A DNA stretch of 64,000 nucleotides from Apodospora peruviana (Eukaryota > Ascomycota > Sordariomycetes > Sordariales > Lasiosphaeriaceae), in the NCBI GenBank assembly GCA_033439685.1, contig JAUEDM010000005.1, positions 3,968,001 to 4,032,000 of the forward strand, given 5' to 3'. Shown piece by piece: positions 33,175 through 43,082 of this stretch. The notes under the pieces were generated by a model. It made no database searches and was not told the origin of the DNA. It saw only the letters and a program-made list of their open reading frames with translations. Each line of letters starts with the position of its first letter. Positions within the stretch are counted from its first letter, which is position 1. Made by a program: the position numbers and the translations under genes.

Positions 33175-33740
33175 TCAACTGTCAAGTCTTGGCAATGATT
33201 CCGGACGCGGTCTTCGGGAAAACTCACTGGCAGTGTCCTTGAAATACGGAGTCTCTTCACCGCCAGCGCCCCCAGACCAGATAATCATGTCTGTCGTGAA
33301 GACCAAGTTCTTGAGATCAGCCAAAGACCGGAAAAACGACGCAGTGACCACCCTTTCTTTGGTAAACTGCTCGAAAGCACGGCGAGCAGCTTCCTCCCGA
33401 TCTTCCGGTCGACCAGGTCCTCGAACCGTTTATTAAGATGAACGGACCCACAGAGCCCGCCGCCGCCCTCAGTGAGCTCGTAAACCTGCAGGACCGGAGA
33501 CATGCCCAAAAACCTGGTAGGTGGTTAAGTCAACGGTGCCGCCGGCCAAGGAAGCCAACAATGCCGTCCATGGGCTTTTTGTTGGGCGGTAGCCTCCCCA
33601 GACGCTGCTGGGAGAACTTGGCCAGGTGCTCGGCTGCCTCGATTTGGGATGGGTCGAGATATCTGTTGAGCAACATCCCGGCCACAATCTCAGCATCATT
33701 GACTCGTGGACCTGGTTACATGAACAGTATAGGGGGTCGG
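33175..33740 (-). pseudogene. Hsp70-like protein relic, truncated and frameshifted
   Basis: In three frames the minus strand carries pieces of a fungal Hsp70-like ATPase. First comes NDAEIVAGMLLNRYLDPSQI with KFSQQRLGRLPPNKKPMDGI. Next is the phosphate-binding motif GGTVDLTTYQV. Then MSPVLQVYELTEGGGGLCGS with HLNKRFEDLVDRKIG, then RAFEQFTKERVVTASFF, ending with SLPRLDS and TGA at 33177-33175. The N-terminal third of the ATPase domain and the C-terminus are absent. Many filamentous fungi carry expanded families of such divergent Hsp70-like genes, often beside incompatibility genes. At least two frame changes make it a pseudogene. Confidence 0.75.
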
Positions 33741-34252
33741 TACTAGATGCCTACAGTCTGGAGTTCCCAAGTGGTATTAATTAACAGTCCCCTTTTTATC
33801 AAGTTTGTAGTTCAATATATTTCTAGTGCGCCAGGCTTCTCTTCATTAGGTACATTAATTGTATATCGGTCCTTCACAAAGTACGATGGAATGAACCGGC
33901 TGATTCAATGATTCACCATTGTTTTCGTTACCACAAGCCCCCGATAAGAGTTTAACCCGACTCTATCTACTCCACCTACATCCAAAAGCACAATTTCGTT
34001 TTTTGCAAATAATTAGGTACAGAAGATCATAGACCTGGATACCTGGTAAGTTATTTAGCTATCACTCGTCTATATTACAATACGGGAGTAAATATCCTGA
34101 GAACTGTGAAAGGGGGGGGGGGTTTGGAGAAGAGTAAGAAAATGAAAAGGGAAACTGAAAAGGAGTCTCAAAATACTGTTACATGCGCCAACCAAAAACA
34201 AAGTCATCAAACTTCATCCGTGTATGTTACAAACACCCCCCACAACTCCCGA
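33741..34252. other. Spacer
   Basis: A+T-rich, with a short G run near 34114. No gene seen. Confidence 0.4.
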
Positions 34253-35386
34253 CTAGCGCTTCTCCTTCGCCTCATCAGCCCCCTTCTTCTTGATCTTCCA
34301 GGAAATAGCGCTATACAGCTCCTTGGGATCCTCAAGATGCTCATCGTCCTCCATCCCGAGCAGCCGACCCTTCCACTCGTTCCAGACCTGGGTCTGGGGC
34401 AACAACCCGGAGACGTCAATCCAGTTAGTCTCGGCCTGGATCTCATTGAACCTGAGGATCAGGCGCGCGTACACGTACGTCCTCGTCTCGGCGGTCTCGT
34501 CCGCGACCTGCTCCGGCTGCGCGATCCGGTATCGACTATTCAGCCAATTGCCCACGACGACGTTCAGCTGCGTGAGCGCGTTGAGCAAGATGAAGGCCAC
34601 CTGGTCCGTCGTGCTCCCGTTCGTAATGCTGCTGAAGATGAAGATCAGCTGCGCGAGACTCCCCAGGCGGGTGAAGCCTCGCCAGATCCAGGCCGGGACG
34701 CCGAGAAGGCTGCTGCCCGAGCTGCTGTAGACCAAACCGGGAGAAGACCACTCCTTGACGTCCTTGTGGGTGCCCTCGAGGACGAAGGCCGAGCTGCCCC
34801 TGCCCATGACGAAGACGGGGTCAGTCCCGTCCGGGTCGTGCATGCTGTCCGTTTTGATGGCTGCGGGGCGAACGTTGAAGAACTCGACCATTCGGAGGAG
34901 GATGGACCACCCCGTCAGCGCGACCACGTTGGCCAACCCGATCCACGTCACCTGGGGCGCCATGATGGTGAAGGCCAGGATGCTTACCAGCGCGAGCCAG
35001 GTGGCCGCCACCCAGGCCAGAAGAATGGGGTAGTACCAGGCTATGTTGCGGTGGGGTTTATCGTTGTTGCTGCTGCGCGGGATGCGGAAGATGGTGAACC
35101 GGCCGTCCTCGAGGAGCTTGCCGTGGCGGATGGCGTTTGTGGGCTGGATGTTGCGCAGGGGCGCGGTCTTGCAGCCATAGGGGGAGAAGTAGCTGAGCGA
35201 CGCCGGGTCGTGCAGCATGTTGTAGGAGCGGAGGTAGTTTTGCAGGCCAGCCACGGGGGCGGCGGCGAGGCACTAGAGGAGCGAGCACTTGCTCAGGCGG
35301 TATTGTAGTTTCTGGTCCTCGCCGATTAGGATCATGAGGGAGGAGACGCCCAGGGTCCATGGTTCGCTTTCTTGGGGCGCGGCCAT
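34253..35386 (-). CDS. Integral membrane protein, unknown, with one in-frame TAG
   Basis: Read from ATG 35386 (MAAPQESEPWTLGVSSLMIL), the frame is open for 377 codons except for a single TAG at codon 38 (35275-35273). The downstream part could start at 35254, but it begins mid-sequence (AGLQNYLRSYNMLHDPASLS). Two or three hydrophobic helices lie near residues 100-165 (AWYYPILLAWVAATWLALVS and VTWIGLANVVALTGWSILL), and further ones around 215-260. The Lys/Glu-rich C-terminus is presumably cytosolic. The family is unrecognised. The TAG sits in an LL-*-CLAAAP context where Trp would fit; TAG to TGG is the change made by fungal A-to-I mRNA editing. It could equally be a null allele. Confidence 0.6.
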
Positions 35387-36500
35387 TGGTTCCTACTGAG
35401 CTACTACCAAGTAGGTGAATGATAGAAAATTGGTCGAGGTGTGCGCGATGAATGAGATGCTGTGTTGATATCTAGACCCGAATTTGACGATGAGATGGTA
35501 CTTTATTTTGGAAACCGGGTCGGATTTCTCTTCCTCCCCCAAGAACGCTCAATGGGCAACCCCATGCGGCTGCGTAGCTTATTACTCACCGCTGAACCTC
35601 AAAACTAATGGCACAACGCGGCAGATTGGTTGGTGCTAAAATGCGGTCCCGGTCGTTGGTTTGGTAGGTCGTTGGGCTTCTTTGCGAGGTTGCGTGGCTG
35701 GAACGTGGCCGTTTGGGTGGGTAGCAAACTAGCCCAGCTTCGACTAGCACATGAAATGCCTCCAGTCATGATAGCTGTCATCATAATAATTTGCAGAGTA
35801 CTCAAAAAAGCCGGGCTGTCGCTCGTCAATTTCAACAAGGTCCGGTGTCCACGACGAGCATGTCAGCTAAACCTCCTTTGTAATCTCATAGCTGGACGGC
35901 TGCTGTCAGTGGCACGGTGTGGGCGTGCCTCAAAGGGAGCTATGAGATCAAACGGAAGGACCCTTCAAGGATGAACTTTTACGTTGAATGGAAGGACATG
36001 TTAGTCAAGGGCTTTTCTATCGATTAACTGAGTGGGGATTGTATTTCTGTTGATCGGGACCTTCTCCCAATGGCCATGGCGATAAGGTTGGACCTATCAC
36101 ATTCCCTTATACGCTGTTCACCAGCAAACCACCAGCTCCCCAACTGATTAAAACCCAGCAAGATAATTATGTCCGCCCGTCCTTGCTTTTATAGTGGACA
36201 CCAAACCCGGAGAGAACCTAAGTGGCCTTTGAGCCAATTTTTCGGATCCGCCAATCCAACAACCCAGTCAGGTCTTCTCGGTCGCCCTCTAAGTCAGGTA
36301 TAGTCGGGTACGAGTCCGGGCATCTCCTCTCCGGGCCGGTAAATAGTCCTGATGAGTTCGCCACCCGCATCCGAACCGAACCGACCCGACCCGACTGTGC
36401 TCGGTTCCTTTTCCCAGTTTCCGCTATCAATACGCCTTGGTGCCTCCAAATCACGACAACATAGGTAGGTACCCAGGTACCCTACCTGGTCGGTATAGCA
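35387..36500. other. Intergenic region, 1.1 kb
   Basis: Promoter of the membrane protein gene on the left and 3' end of the second DHCR24-like gene on the right. At 36463-36487 there is an imperfect palindrome of GGTAGG/CCTACC with GGTACC, just past the stop codon. No supported gene. Confidence 0.4.
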
Positions 36501-38123
36501 TCAAGACCCACCAATCTCCACACGTGTCGCTGTCGCTGTCGTTGTCGTTGTCGCTGTCACCGGCACCACCTTCTTCCCATCGACCTTCTGCGCAGTCAGC
36601 AGAGAGCCCATCTTCCAATACGTCCACGACGGCTGGCGATGAATCAGATAATCCCCGCTCCGAATGGCATTCCGGATCCCCATTATGCCGGGAAAGGGCC
36701 AGCATGTCATCAACCAGCTGATCCAACTCCTACCCAACCGCTCCTTCTGCTCGTTCTGCACCTTGTCCACATCAACATGCACCTTGTCATAAATACTCGG
36801 CAGCGTAGTAGCCGAGTAACTCTCCCTCAACCCATCATACCATTTCTTATCATACAGCGCCCAGAACTCATCCTCGGTATAATAGGTATGCGAATACAAC
36901 ACCTTCCTTCCGCCGAGCTCTTTCAGTCGTGCCTCAAGATCACGGTTCTGGTTGATAAACGTAGAAAGATCTTTGGACGCGGCGCCCCAGAGCCCAATAT
37001 TCAGCATCGGCTGCGGTTTTCCTTCTTCGCTCTGATGAAAAGGATGGAAGGTAGGCGGGCTGACACCCCGTAACGGACACAGCCAGAGCGGCCATATTCC
37101 CAGTTGTTCGTCCGTGTAGTCGATAAACGCCTCGGCGGTATCGTACGGCAGCGACAGGTCCTGCACCATCGTGCCAAAAGACATGTCGCTGCCCTGCAGG
37201 GCCCGATACAACATGCGCGTGTGCATGAAATCGTCCAGAAACCAGCGGGTGAACTTGTTGAACGGGATCATGTTGCCAAAGTACTTGAAGGCCTCGGCGC
37301 CGACCCAGAACCCGCCCCTATCGTACCGAAACAAGTATTCCGCGATGGGGATGTGATCAACTGTTGGGTCTGAGGTTCGACTCTGGAGCGACTTTTTCTC
37401 GGCGTGCAGATAGAACCACGGATCCCAGGACCCGCTGAAGGTCTGCGGTTTTTGGGAGGGCGGTATCTCGTCCGTCAACTTGCCCGTCATGACCACGCCG
37501 TGCGTTTTGGAGAACAAAATGCCATCGACGTAGTGGTTTTCGGGATTCTCCGTCTCGCGTTTCACCGCCTCGACGGTCTCGCGCACCGACGAATACGGAT
37601 GATAAGCCAGCTTAACGAACCGGCAGGCGGGAATCAGACCGAGCTCAAGCTTGGTGGTGATGCCGAGCGTGCCCGCCGTGCCGGCCGCCGCCTTGAACAG
37701 GTCTGGCTTTTCGGTGGCAGACGCCTTGACGACCTCGCCGCTGGCAAGCACCACCTCAACCCCCTTAACCGTCTGGTCGAAGTACCCGTACTTGTACGAG
37801 CTGCTTTCCCCCGCGGAGCCGGCGAAACCGCCCCCCACGGTGATGCCGGGGAACTCCATGACGACGGGCGGGATCAGGCCGTGGGCCAGGGTCGCCTGGA
37901 CGAGCTTGTCCATGGGGACGTTCGGCTCAACGACCGCCGTTTTTGAGGTCTGATCAATTTCGAGGACATTTGACAGGGCGCTGATGTCGACGACGCGGCC
38001 GGTGTGGCCCGGCCGGGTGCTGTTGGTCGACCCGTGGAAGACGCGAAACGACTCGCGACGGGTGAAGAAGGCCCTGACGGCGGCGGAAATTTGCGTGACC
38101 GCCGCTTCGTGTGAGGGTGCCAT
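36501..38123 (-). CDS. DHCR24-like FAD-linked oxidoreductase, copy 2
   Basis: Single exon, 540 aa from the chosen start MAPSHEAAVTQISAAVRAFF, which aligns with the start of the paralogue at 16641. The same landmarks are present: FRVFHGSTNSTR, VEPNVPMDKLV, EFPGITVGGGFAGSAGESSS, DPWFYLHAEKK, EYLFRYDRGGFW and YSHTYYTEDEFWALYDKKW, with a hydrophobic segment near 480. The C-terminal tail has a Thr/Ala run (VTATTTTTATATRV) encoded by a hexanucleotide-like repeat absent from copy 1. Earlier in-frame ATGs (38144, 38210) would add 7 or 29 residues. Function is as for copy 1: a flavin-dependent oxidoreductase of uncertain substrate. Confidence 0.88.
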   Translation of the reverse strand: MAPSHEAAVTQISAAVRAFFTRRESFRVFHGSTNSTRPGHTGRVVDISALSNVLEIDQTSKTAVVEPNVPMDKLVQATLAHGLIPPVVMEFPGITVGGGFAGSAGESSSYKYGYFDQTVKGVEVVLASGEVVKASATEKPDLFKAAAGTAGTLGITTKLELGLIPACRFVKLAYHPYSSVRETVEAVKRETENPENHYVDGILFSKTHGVVMTGKLTDEIPPSQKPQTFSGSWDPWFYLHAEKKSLQSRTSDPTVDHIPIAEYLFRYDRGGFWVGAEAFKYFGNMIPFNKFTRWFLDDFMHTRMLYRALQGSDMSFGTMVQDLSLPYDTAEAFIDYTDEQLGIWPLWLCPLRGVSPPTFHPFHQSEEGKPQPMLNIGLWGAASKDLSTFINQNRDLEARLKELGGRKVLYSHTYYTEDEFWALYDKKWYDGLRESYSATTLPSIYDKVHVDVDKVQNEQKERLGRSWISWLMTCWPFPGIMGIRNAIRSGDYLIHRQPSWTYWKMGSLLTAQKVDGKKVVPVTATTTTTATATRVEIGGS

Positions 38124-39121
38124 GTTTTTGGTTGTCAGGGACATGAAAGAAAATGAAGAAAAAGAAACAAGGGGTAAAGTGTTTGATATTCTGCGTGTGT
38201 CGTCTTCCAAATGTAAGGAGAGAACTTCAATTGGCGGCCTGAAATATCGAATTCAACATGCATAGATCTGAGATAAGAGCAGATTGGGGGGAGGGGGCAA
38301 GTACACTCTGGTTGGGCGCTGGGATCATGCTGGCTGAGCTTATTAAACTTGGTTTTAGCGCCCGCATTCTGGGGAATGTCACGCCCAAGGAGTCCCACTG
38401 GTCCCGATGTGACGCTAGCGCCGCTGTTGGCAGCAACGTGCACCGGGGCGGGCCGGGGTTCAAACTGTCGAGCTGAACTTTTTAGGGGGTCGTCCCGAAA
38501 CCTTTCAAGTCTCTGAACCGAGAGCGGATAGCAAATAGATCGAGATTCCATGCTGTCAAGAAACAATCTTTATGCCCGTCGGCATTCTGTTTCTCCCGAT
38601 TCATCTTCTTTTCCAGGTGCACGGAGTTGGTATTGGAGCTATTCGTTGTTTCTCTGCTTCTGTTGCTAAAAATGAACACAGCGGATCTTTTGTTAGCGCA
38701 GCGCCCTACAGGCTACGGGCGCACTCCAAGACGGCCCGGCCCTGGGATTGGCCCGAAACGGTACCAGTATGAAACCCCTTCCATTTCCCTGAGCTTGAAC
38801 TGATCTTGAATCCGTCCAAGTCCCTTTGCCTTACCCAGGATCACAGGATCGACAGATTTCGATACAGGATGGACGAGACCTGTGCCCGTCACGTCGGGTC
38901 TCTGGCCAGCGACCCAGAGCCTCAATGGCATACGAAGGACGAGTACGGACATCACACCCGTTCCGCAACTCCGTCTCCGTCCTTTTGTCCAACTTGAATT
39001 GCTTATGACCGAGACGACACCCACAAACCCTCCAGTGAAGCTATTCCTCTTCTTTTCCATCGCTATCCACCTGCCCCAAAATGCATCCAGTCTCTACACC
39101 TGACTTATTACAGACGACAAG
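38124..39121. other. Divergent intergenic region
   Basis: Promoters of the second DHCR24-like gene and the membrane protein gene at 39122. No supported gene. Confidence 0.4.
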
Positions 39122-40477
39122 ATGCCGCCCGCCGTCCTGACCCAGGATCCGCCGGACCTAATCTACGGGTGGGTGTCAACCCCAAATGTGCGCGGCACCC
39201 GCGACATCATCATCAGCAGCTTCGCCACCATCTGGCTCTGCACCTGGACCTGTCTATGTCTCAACATCCCACCAAAGGACCGCCGCGGCCACCTGCACGT
39301 CATCCTGTATAAACTGCGCTGGCAGATCTTCACCATTCTGTTCCCCGAGGTCCTCGTCGCCACAGCCGCAGAGCAATGGCTTTCCGCGCGCCAGTCCGTC
39401 GCTGCCTTCCACCGCCTCGGCTATAGCAAGTGGACCATCCGCCACGGCTTCTTCGCCGACATGGGCGGCATAATGGTCGAGCCGGTTGACACTTTGCCTT
39501 TTGCCGTCGACAGCCAACAGCTTGCCTACCTAGTAGAAAACAAGTACCTACGCATGCCCGACATCCCGCTCGAAGAACTAAAATCGCTCAACAAAGCCGA
39601 CGGCCTCTCGCGGATCGTTACTTTGGCTCAAATGGCCTGGTTCTGCATGTCGTGCGCAGCCCGCGGCGCCCAAGGCTTGGGGTTCTGCACGCTCGAAGCC
39701 ACCACGCTCGCCTTCATCCTCTGCACCTTACACACCTTCTTCTTCTGGTACTACAAACCGCTCGACCCGGGCGTGCAACACACCTACGCAATGGATTTCG
39801 CGATAGCAGACATCTGCCGCTCCAAAGCCGATCTGCTCGGCAAGCCTTACCTAAGGTCCTACACAACCAGCACCCCCCTCGACTTTGTGAAACCCATCCC
39901 CTCGTCACGGAGTTTAGTCATTCCATTCTGGTTCGGCCTGGCAGCCATGTTTCCCCAATCCAACTGGCGCCTTACATCACCTTCGCCCGATGACCCGAAA
40001 TCCGAACTCGCATCAGTCAGGTTAGCCCAAACCCTCGCCAACAGCCGCGTGCTCCCGCAGGACGGAATTAGTCTAGGTATAATGATCTACACCCTCGTCT
40101 TTCAGGTCGCCTACTTCGGGCTGCAGATCGCGTTCGCGTGGATCGCGGCTTTTCCGTCCCCGGTGGAATGGTACATGTGGATATTGGCCAACAGTGCGGC
40201 CTTCGGTCTGATTTCGGTGTACGTCGTTGCGATACCTATCGGCGCGAGGTTAAGCCCCTGGCTGGGGCGGTGGCTTTTCGGAATAAAAGCGACGAGTATT
40301 ATCGAAGTGGCGAGCGCGTTGCCGACCTGGGCCCGGATCGCGGTGCACGCGCCGTTTATAATGGGGTATCTGGCTGCGAGGGGGGTGGTGATTGTTGAGA
40401 GTCTGATTAGTCTCAGGGCGATGCCGCAGGTTGTGTTTGACGAGGTTAGTTGGAGCGGGTTTGTTCCGCATTTATGA
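39122..40477 (+). CDS. Polytopic membrane protein of an uncharacterised fungal family
   Basis: Single exon, 451 aa. It carries the hallmark start of a family common in ascomycetes and basidiomycetes: LIYGWVSTPNVRGTRDIIIS, followed by a hydrophobic segment (TIWLCTWTCLCLNIP). Other landmarks are KLRWQIFTILFPEVLVATAA, a central HTFFFWYYKPLDP (helix around 190-215), and four C-terminal hydrophobic segments from about 320 to 440. No signal peptide, transporter signature or catalytic motif is evident. I know no established function for the family. Confidence 0.85.
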   Translation: MPPAVLTQDPPDLIYGWVSTPNVRGTRDIIISSFATIWLCTWTCLCLNIPPKDRRGHLHVILYKLRWQIFTILFPEVLVATAAEQWLSARQSVAAFHRLGYSKWTIRHGFFADMGGIMVEPVDTLPFAVDSQQLAYLVENKYLRMPDIPLEELKSLNKADGLSRIVTLAQMAWFCMSCAARGAQGLGFCTLEATTLAFILCTLHTFFFWYYKPLDPGVQHTYAMDFAIADICRSKADLLGKPYLRSYTTSTPLDFVKPIPSSRSLVIPFWFGLAAMFPQSNWRLTSPSPDDPKSELASVRLAQTLANSRVLPQDGISLGIMIYTLVFQVAYFGLQIAFAWIAAFPSPVEWYMWILANSAAFGLISVYVVAIPIGARLSPWLGRWLFGIKATSIIEVASALPTWARIAVHAPFIMGYLAARGVVIVESLISLRAMPQVVFDEVSWSGFVPHL

Positions 40478-40919
40478 AATACAAATGATTCAATGGGCTT
40501 TTTGTGAACGTTGATGTTACGCATACATATATATGTATGTATGGTCCAGGCTGTGTTGCGTGCCTTGTGTATGTATGGATATATATAGGTCTATACATAC
40601 CATGAGAGGAGGCGGGGTTTAAACCAAACACAAAGCTGATGTTAACAGAGCTTAAAAGAATTCCCAGGTTACTATATCACTTTCCCATCCCATTTCCTTC
40701 AGAGATGATGGCCCTGTTGTTTGTAGGTATGTAGCACATGAATCAAGTCGGTAATTTATTAGTGGTGTAGTTCTATCTACAATATGTGTATATGACGGAG
40801 CTCCCTCACACTACATGTAAGAAGGATGTCCCGATATTAGTTACCTTACTCTGTATAGCTAGTTACCTCCCTTCAGTTAGTCCAAGACCGTTCTACCAAA
40901 TAACTAATTTAGGTAATAG
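40478..40919. other. Convergent spacer
   Basis: Holds two 3' ends. A TATATG/CATATA-rich stretch lies at about 40521-40605. No gene. Confidence 0.4.
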
Positions 40920-43082
40920 TTACAATCCAGTCCCATCAAAAAGCAACTTCAGCACCCGCCCAGTCTTGTCAGCCTCCTTGATAGCCCCATGACTCCACCA
41001 CCATTCTCCGCTGACATCATCATCCTCCTCCTGCTGCTCATCTCCTTTCCTCAAATTGGGAACGGTTGAAACATCCCCAGAGATCCCCATAAGCAGAATC
41101 TCGCACCCTTTTATGAGCGCACCCATCTCAACCGACACCTCCCAGTCGACGTACATGTCGCCCTTGTAGACCAGCGCTCTGACGGGTACGTTCCATTCGT
41201 TTTTGCTGAGAGCGGAGATGTCGTAGAGGTGTGGCCAGTCGTTTTTGGATGCGAGGATGGCGGGTGCTGCGGGTGCTGCGGGTGCTGCGGGTGCTGCGGG
41301 TGCTAGACTCCTCCCCATGGGTGAAGAAGAAGAAGAAGAAGAAGAAGAAGAGAGCATGAAGGGGTATATCATTTCCCCTGAAAAATAATACGGGTTATCG
41401 TTATCAGGGGACTCGGAGTCTGTTGTAGGGTCAAGCCAGAAAAATGGGTGATAACGAGGTGCTTTGTTCATGTGGCCGTTGTTGTTGGTAGCAGCAGTCA
41501 CAGCAGCTACTTGTTGTTTATGTTGTTGGCCTCCTCCGGTTGGTGGTGCTTGTTGAGCTGTTGGCTGCGGGCTGTGTTGTTGTTGGTCATGTTTCCTCTT
41601 TTTTCCCGTTTCTCGTTGTTTGCCCTTCTTTGGTTGTTGGTGCTGCTCCTGGCCTTGTTGGGCGGCGGTCTGTACTTCTTCTCCAACAATATTGTTCAGC
41701 CTCCCGAGGTGGTGGTCATGTTTCCTCCTCCTCCACTCCTCTTCTTCATCATCTTCCTCACGAACTTCCAACCCAACGCTCCGCGCAGCCCAATTCGACG
41801 CCACACCAGGCGAGTGGCAATAAATCGCCTCATGAAGAATTCCGTAAAGCGGCCTCTTGTGCAACCGAAAACTCTCCAAGTCCGCAAACATCTCCAATGT
41901 CTCCTCTCCCAAACCGCCGCCTTCCTCATCAAGGAGGTCATCAGCCATTTTTTGGACAAGCGTATGTACCTTTTCGAAACCCCCAGAGCTTTTGCTGATC
42001 TCATCAATCTCTTCGGTATAACTCGACACTGACACGCCTCCTCTATGTCCACCAACAGTTGTTGTAAGGGGCGACCCAAACAGCCTCCCAAGCGTCATGA
42101 ACATCTGCGCAGTCAAGACCCGCCCCCCAGATATCTCATACCCGCCCTCTTTATCATTCAAATGAGCACAGATCTTTCGGACAAGCGCAACATCATCCGG
42201 ATACCGTCGATAAAACTCGCCGTTCCGCTCGCAAACCCGCTTGAACAGCGCCCTGTATACCTCCTGCGGTAATTTTGTCAGAGGCGGAATCCCTGCATTC
42301 AAAAAAATGGCCTCGATGGACCCGGGCAGAAAAGAAAGGTATGTCAGCGCGATCCAACCCCCGAAAGACTGGCCGAGGAGAGTCCATTTCAGCGGTGTCA
42401 TCCTCTTTTCTGTACTACCTCTAGTAGTACCGAGAGTAGTAAGAGGGAAGTTCTGCGAGACCCATAACCGCACAGCCTCGAGATCTCTGACGATGTTATC
42501 CTGGCGGAAATAGGCGAGATAGTCGGCTTGTTGTTGAGGGCCTGGAAAGCGAGAGGTGATGGTGGACGCGTCCATTGGTGGTAACGATCGGCCGGTTCCG
42601 CGGTAGTCGAGATACAAGATCTGGTAGCCACCGTCGAGAGCAAATTTGTTGAGGCCCGGGATGCGTTGGTGATTGTTACCGTCTCCTGGACCGCCACACA
42701 GGTACACTAGAAAAGGCTTTCGGTATGCTTTTGCGACGAGGTATTTTGTCCATGGCGAACTGGGGCCCGAGTCATGTGTTTTGATACTGGGATTATTTTG
42801 GTGCTGATGATCGTAGACGATGTCCGCGTGTAGAGTCAAGGTTTCGCGGAGGTGATCGTTGTGGTCGAGTGGTACATCGAAGCGGAGAGTGATGACCTTG
42901 AACTTCTTGTCGCCGCCATTTCGGCCTGGACAAGACACGGAGTTGAGGACAGCCGGCTTGATGCGGTTCCATTGGTGAGACATGGTCGTTTGATTACATG
43001 TAGATGATGATGTGTCGCCAGTTCTTCCAAAATCAAGATGGATGTGCAGGCTTTGGTCGGAGTGGAGAGTTGGTGACGGCAT
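40920..43082 (-). CDS. Proline-iminopeptidase-like alpha/beta hydrolase (S33 family)
   Basis: Single exon, 720 aa. N-terminal half: LVYLCGGPGDGNN supplies the oxyanion loop, ILYLDYRGTGRS follows, and GQSFGGW contains the nucleophile Ser. The cap domain has the family segment LYGILHEAIYCHSPGVASNW. C-terminal half: YKGDMYVDWE probably provides the acid and WWWSHGAIKEAD the His. Such enzymes release N-terminal proline from peptides. Between cap and C-terminal half lies a long insert rich in Gln, Lys and His, a run of ten Ser, and five APA units. These make the protein longer than usual for the family. An alternative start is MSHQWNR at 42983. Confidence 0.85.
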   Translation of the reverse strand: MPSPTLHSDQSLHIHLDFGRTGDTSSSTCNQTTMSHQWNRIKPAVLNSVSCPGRNGGDKKFKVITLRFDVPLDHNDHLRETLTLHADIVYDHQHQNNPSIKTHDSGPSSPWTKYLVAKAYRKPFLVYLCGGPGDGNNHQRIPGLNKFALDGGYQILYLDYRGTGRSLPPMDASTITSRFPGPQQQADYLAYFRQDNIVRDLEAVRLWVSQNFPLTTLGTTRGSTEKRMTPLKWTLLGQSFGGWIALTYLSFLPGSIEAIFLNAGIPPLTKLPQEVYRALFKRVCERNGEFYRRYPDDVALVRKICAHLNDKEGGYEISGGRVLTAQMFMTLGRLFGSPLTTTVGGHRGGVSVSSYTEEIDEISKSSGGFEKVHTLVQKMADDLLDEEGGGLGEETLEMFADLESFRLHKRPLYGILHEAIYCHSPGVASNWAARSVGLEVREEDDEEEEWRRRKHDHHLGRLNNIVGEEVQTAAQQGQEQHQQPKKGKQRETGKKRKHDQQQHSPQPTAQQAPPTGGGQQHKQQVAAVTAATNNNGHMNKAPRYHPFFWLDPTTDSESPDNDNPYYFSGEMIYPFMLSSSSSSSSSSPMGRSLAPAAPAAPAAPAAPAILASKNDWPHLYDISALSKNEWNVPVRALVYKGDMYVDWEVSVEMGALIKGCEILLMGISGDVSTVPNLRKGDEQQEEDDDVSGEWWWSHGAIKEADKTGRVLKLLFDGTGL

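Noticed and set aside
34106..35308. 400-codon plus-strand ORF
   Set aside because: Exact antisense of the membrane protein gene; composition (Arg, Val, Asp, Gly-rich without pattern) is typical of a shadow frame in GC-rich coding DNA.
37404..37946. 180-codon plus-strand ORF
   Set aside because: Antisense shadow of the second DHCR24-like gene.
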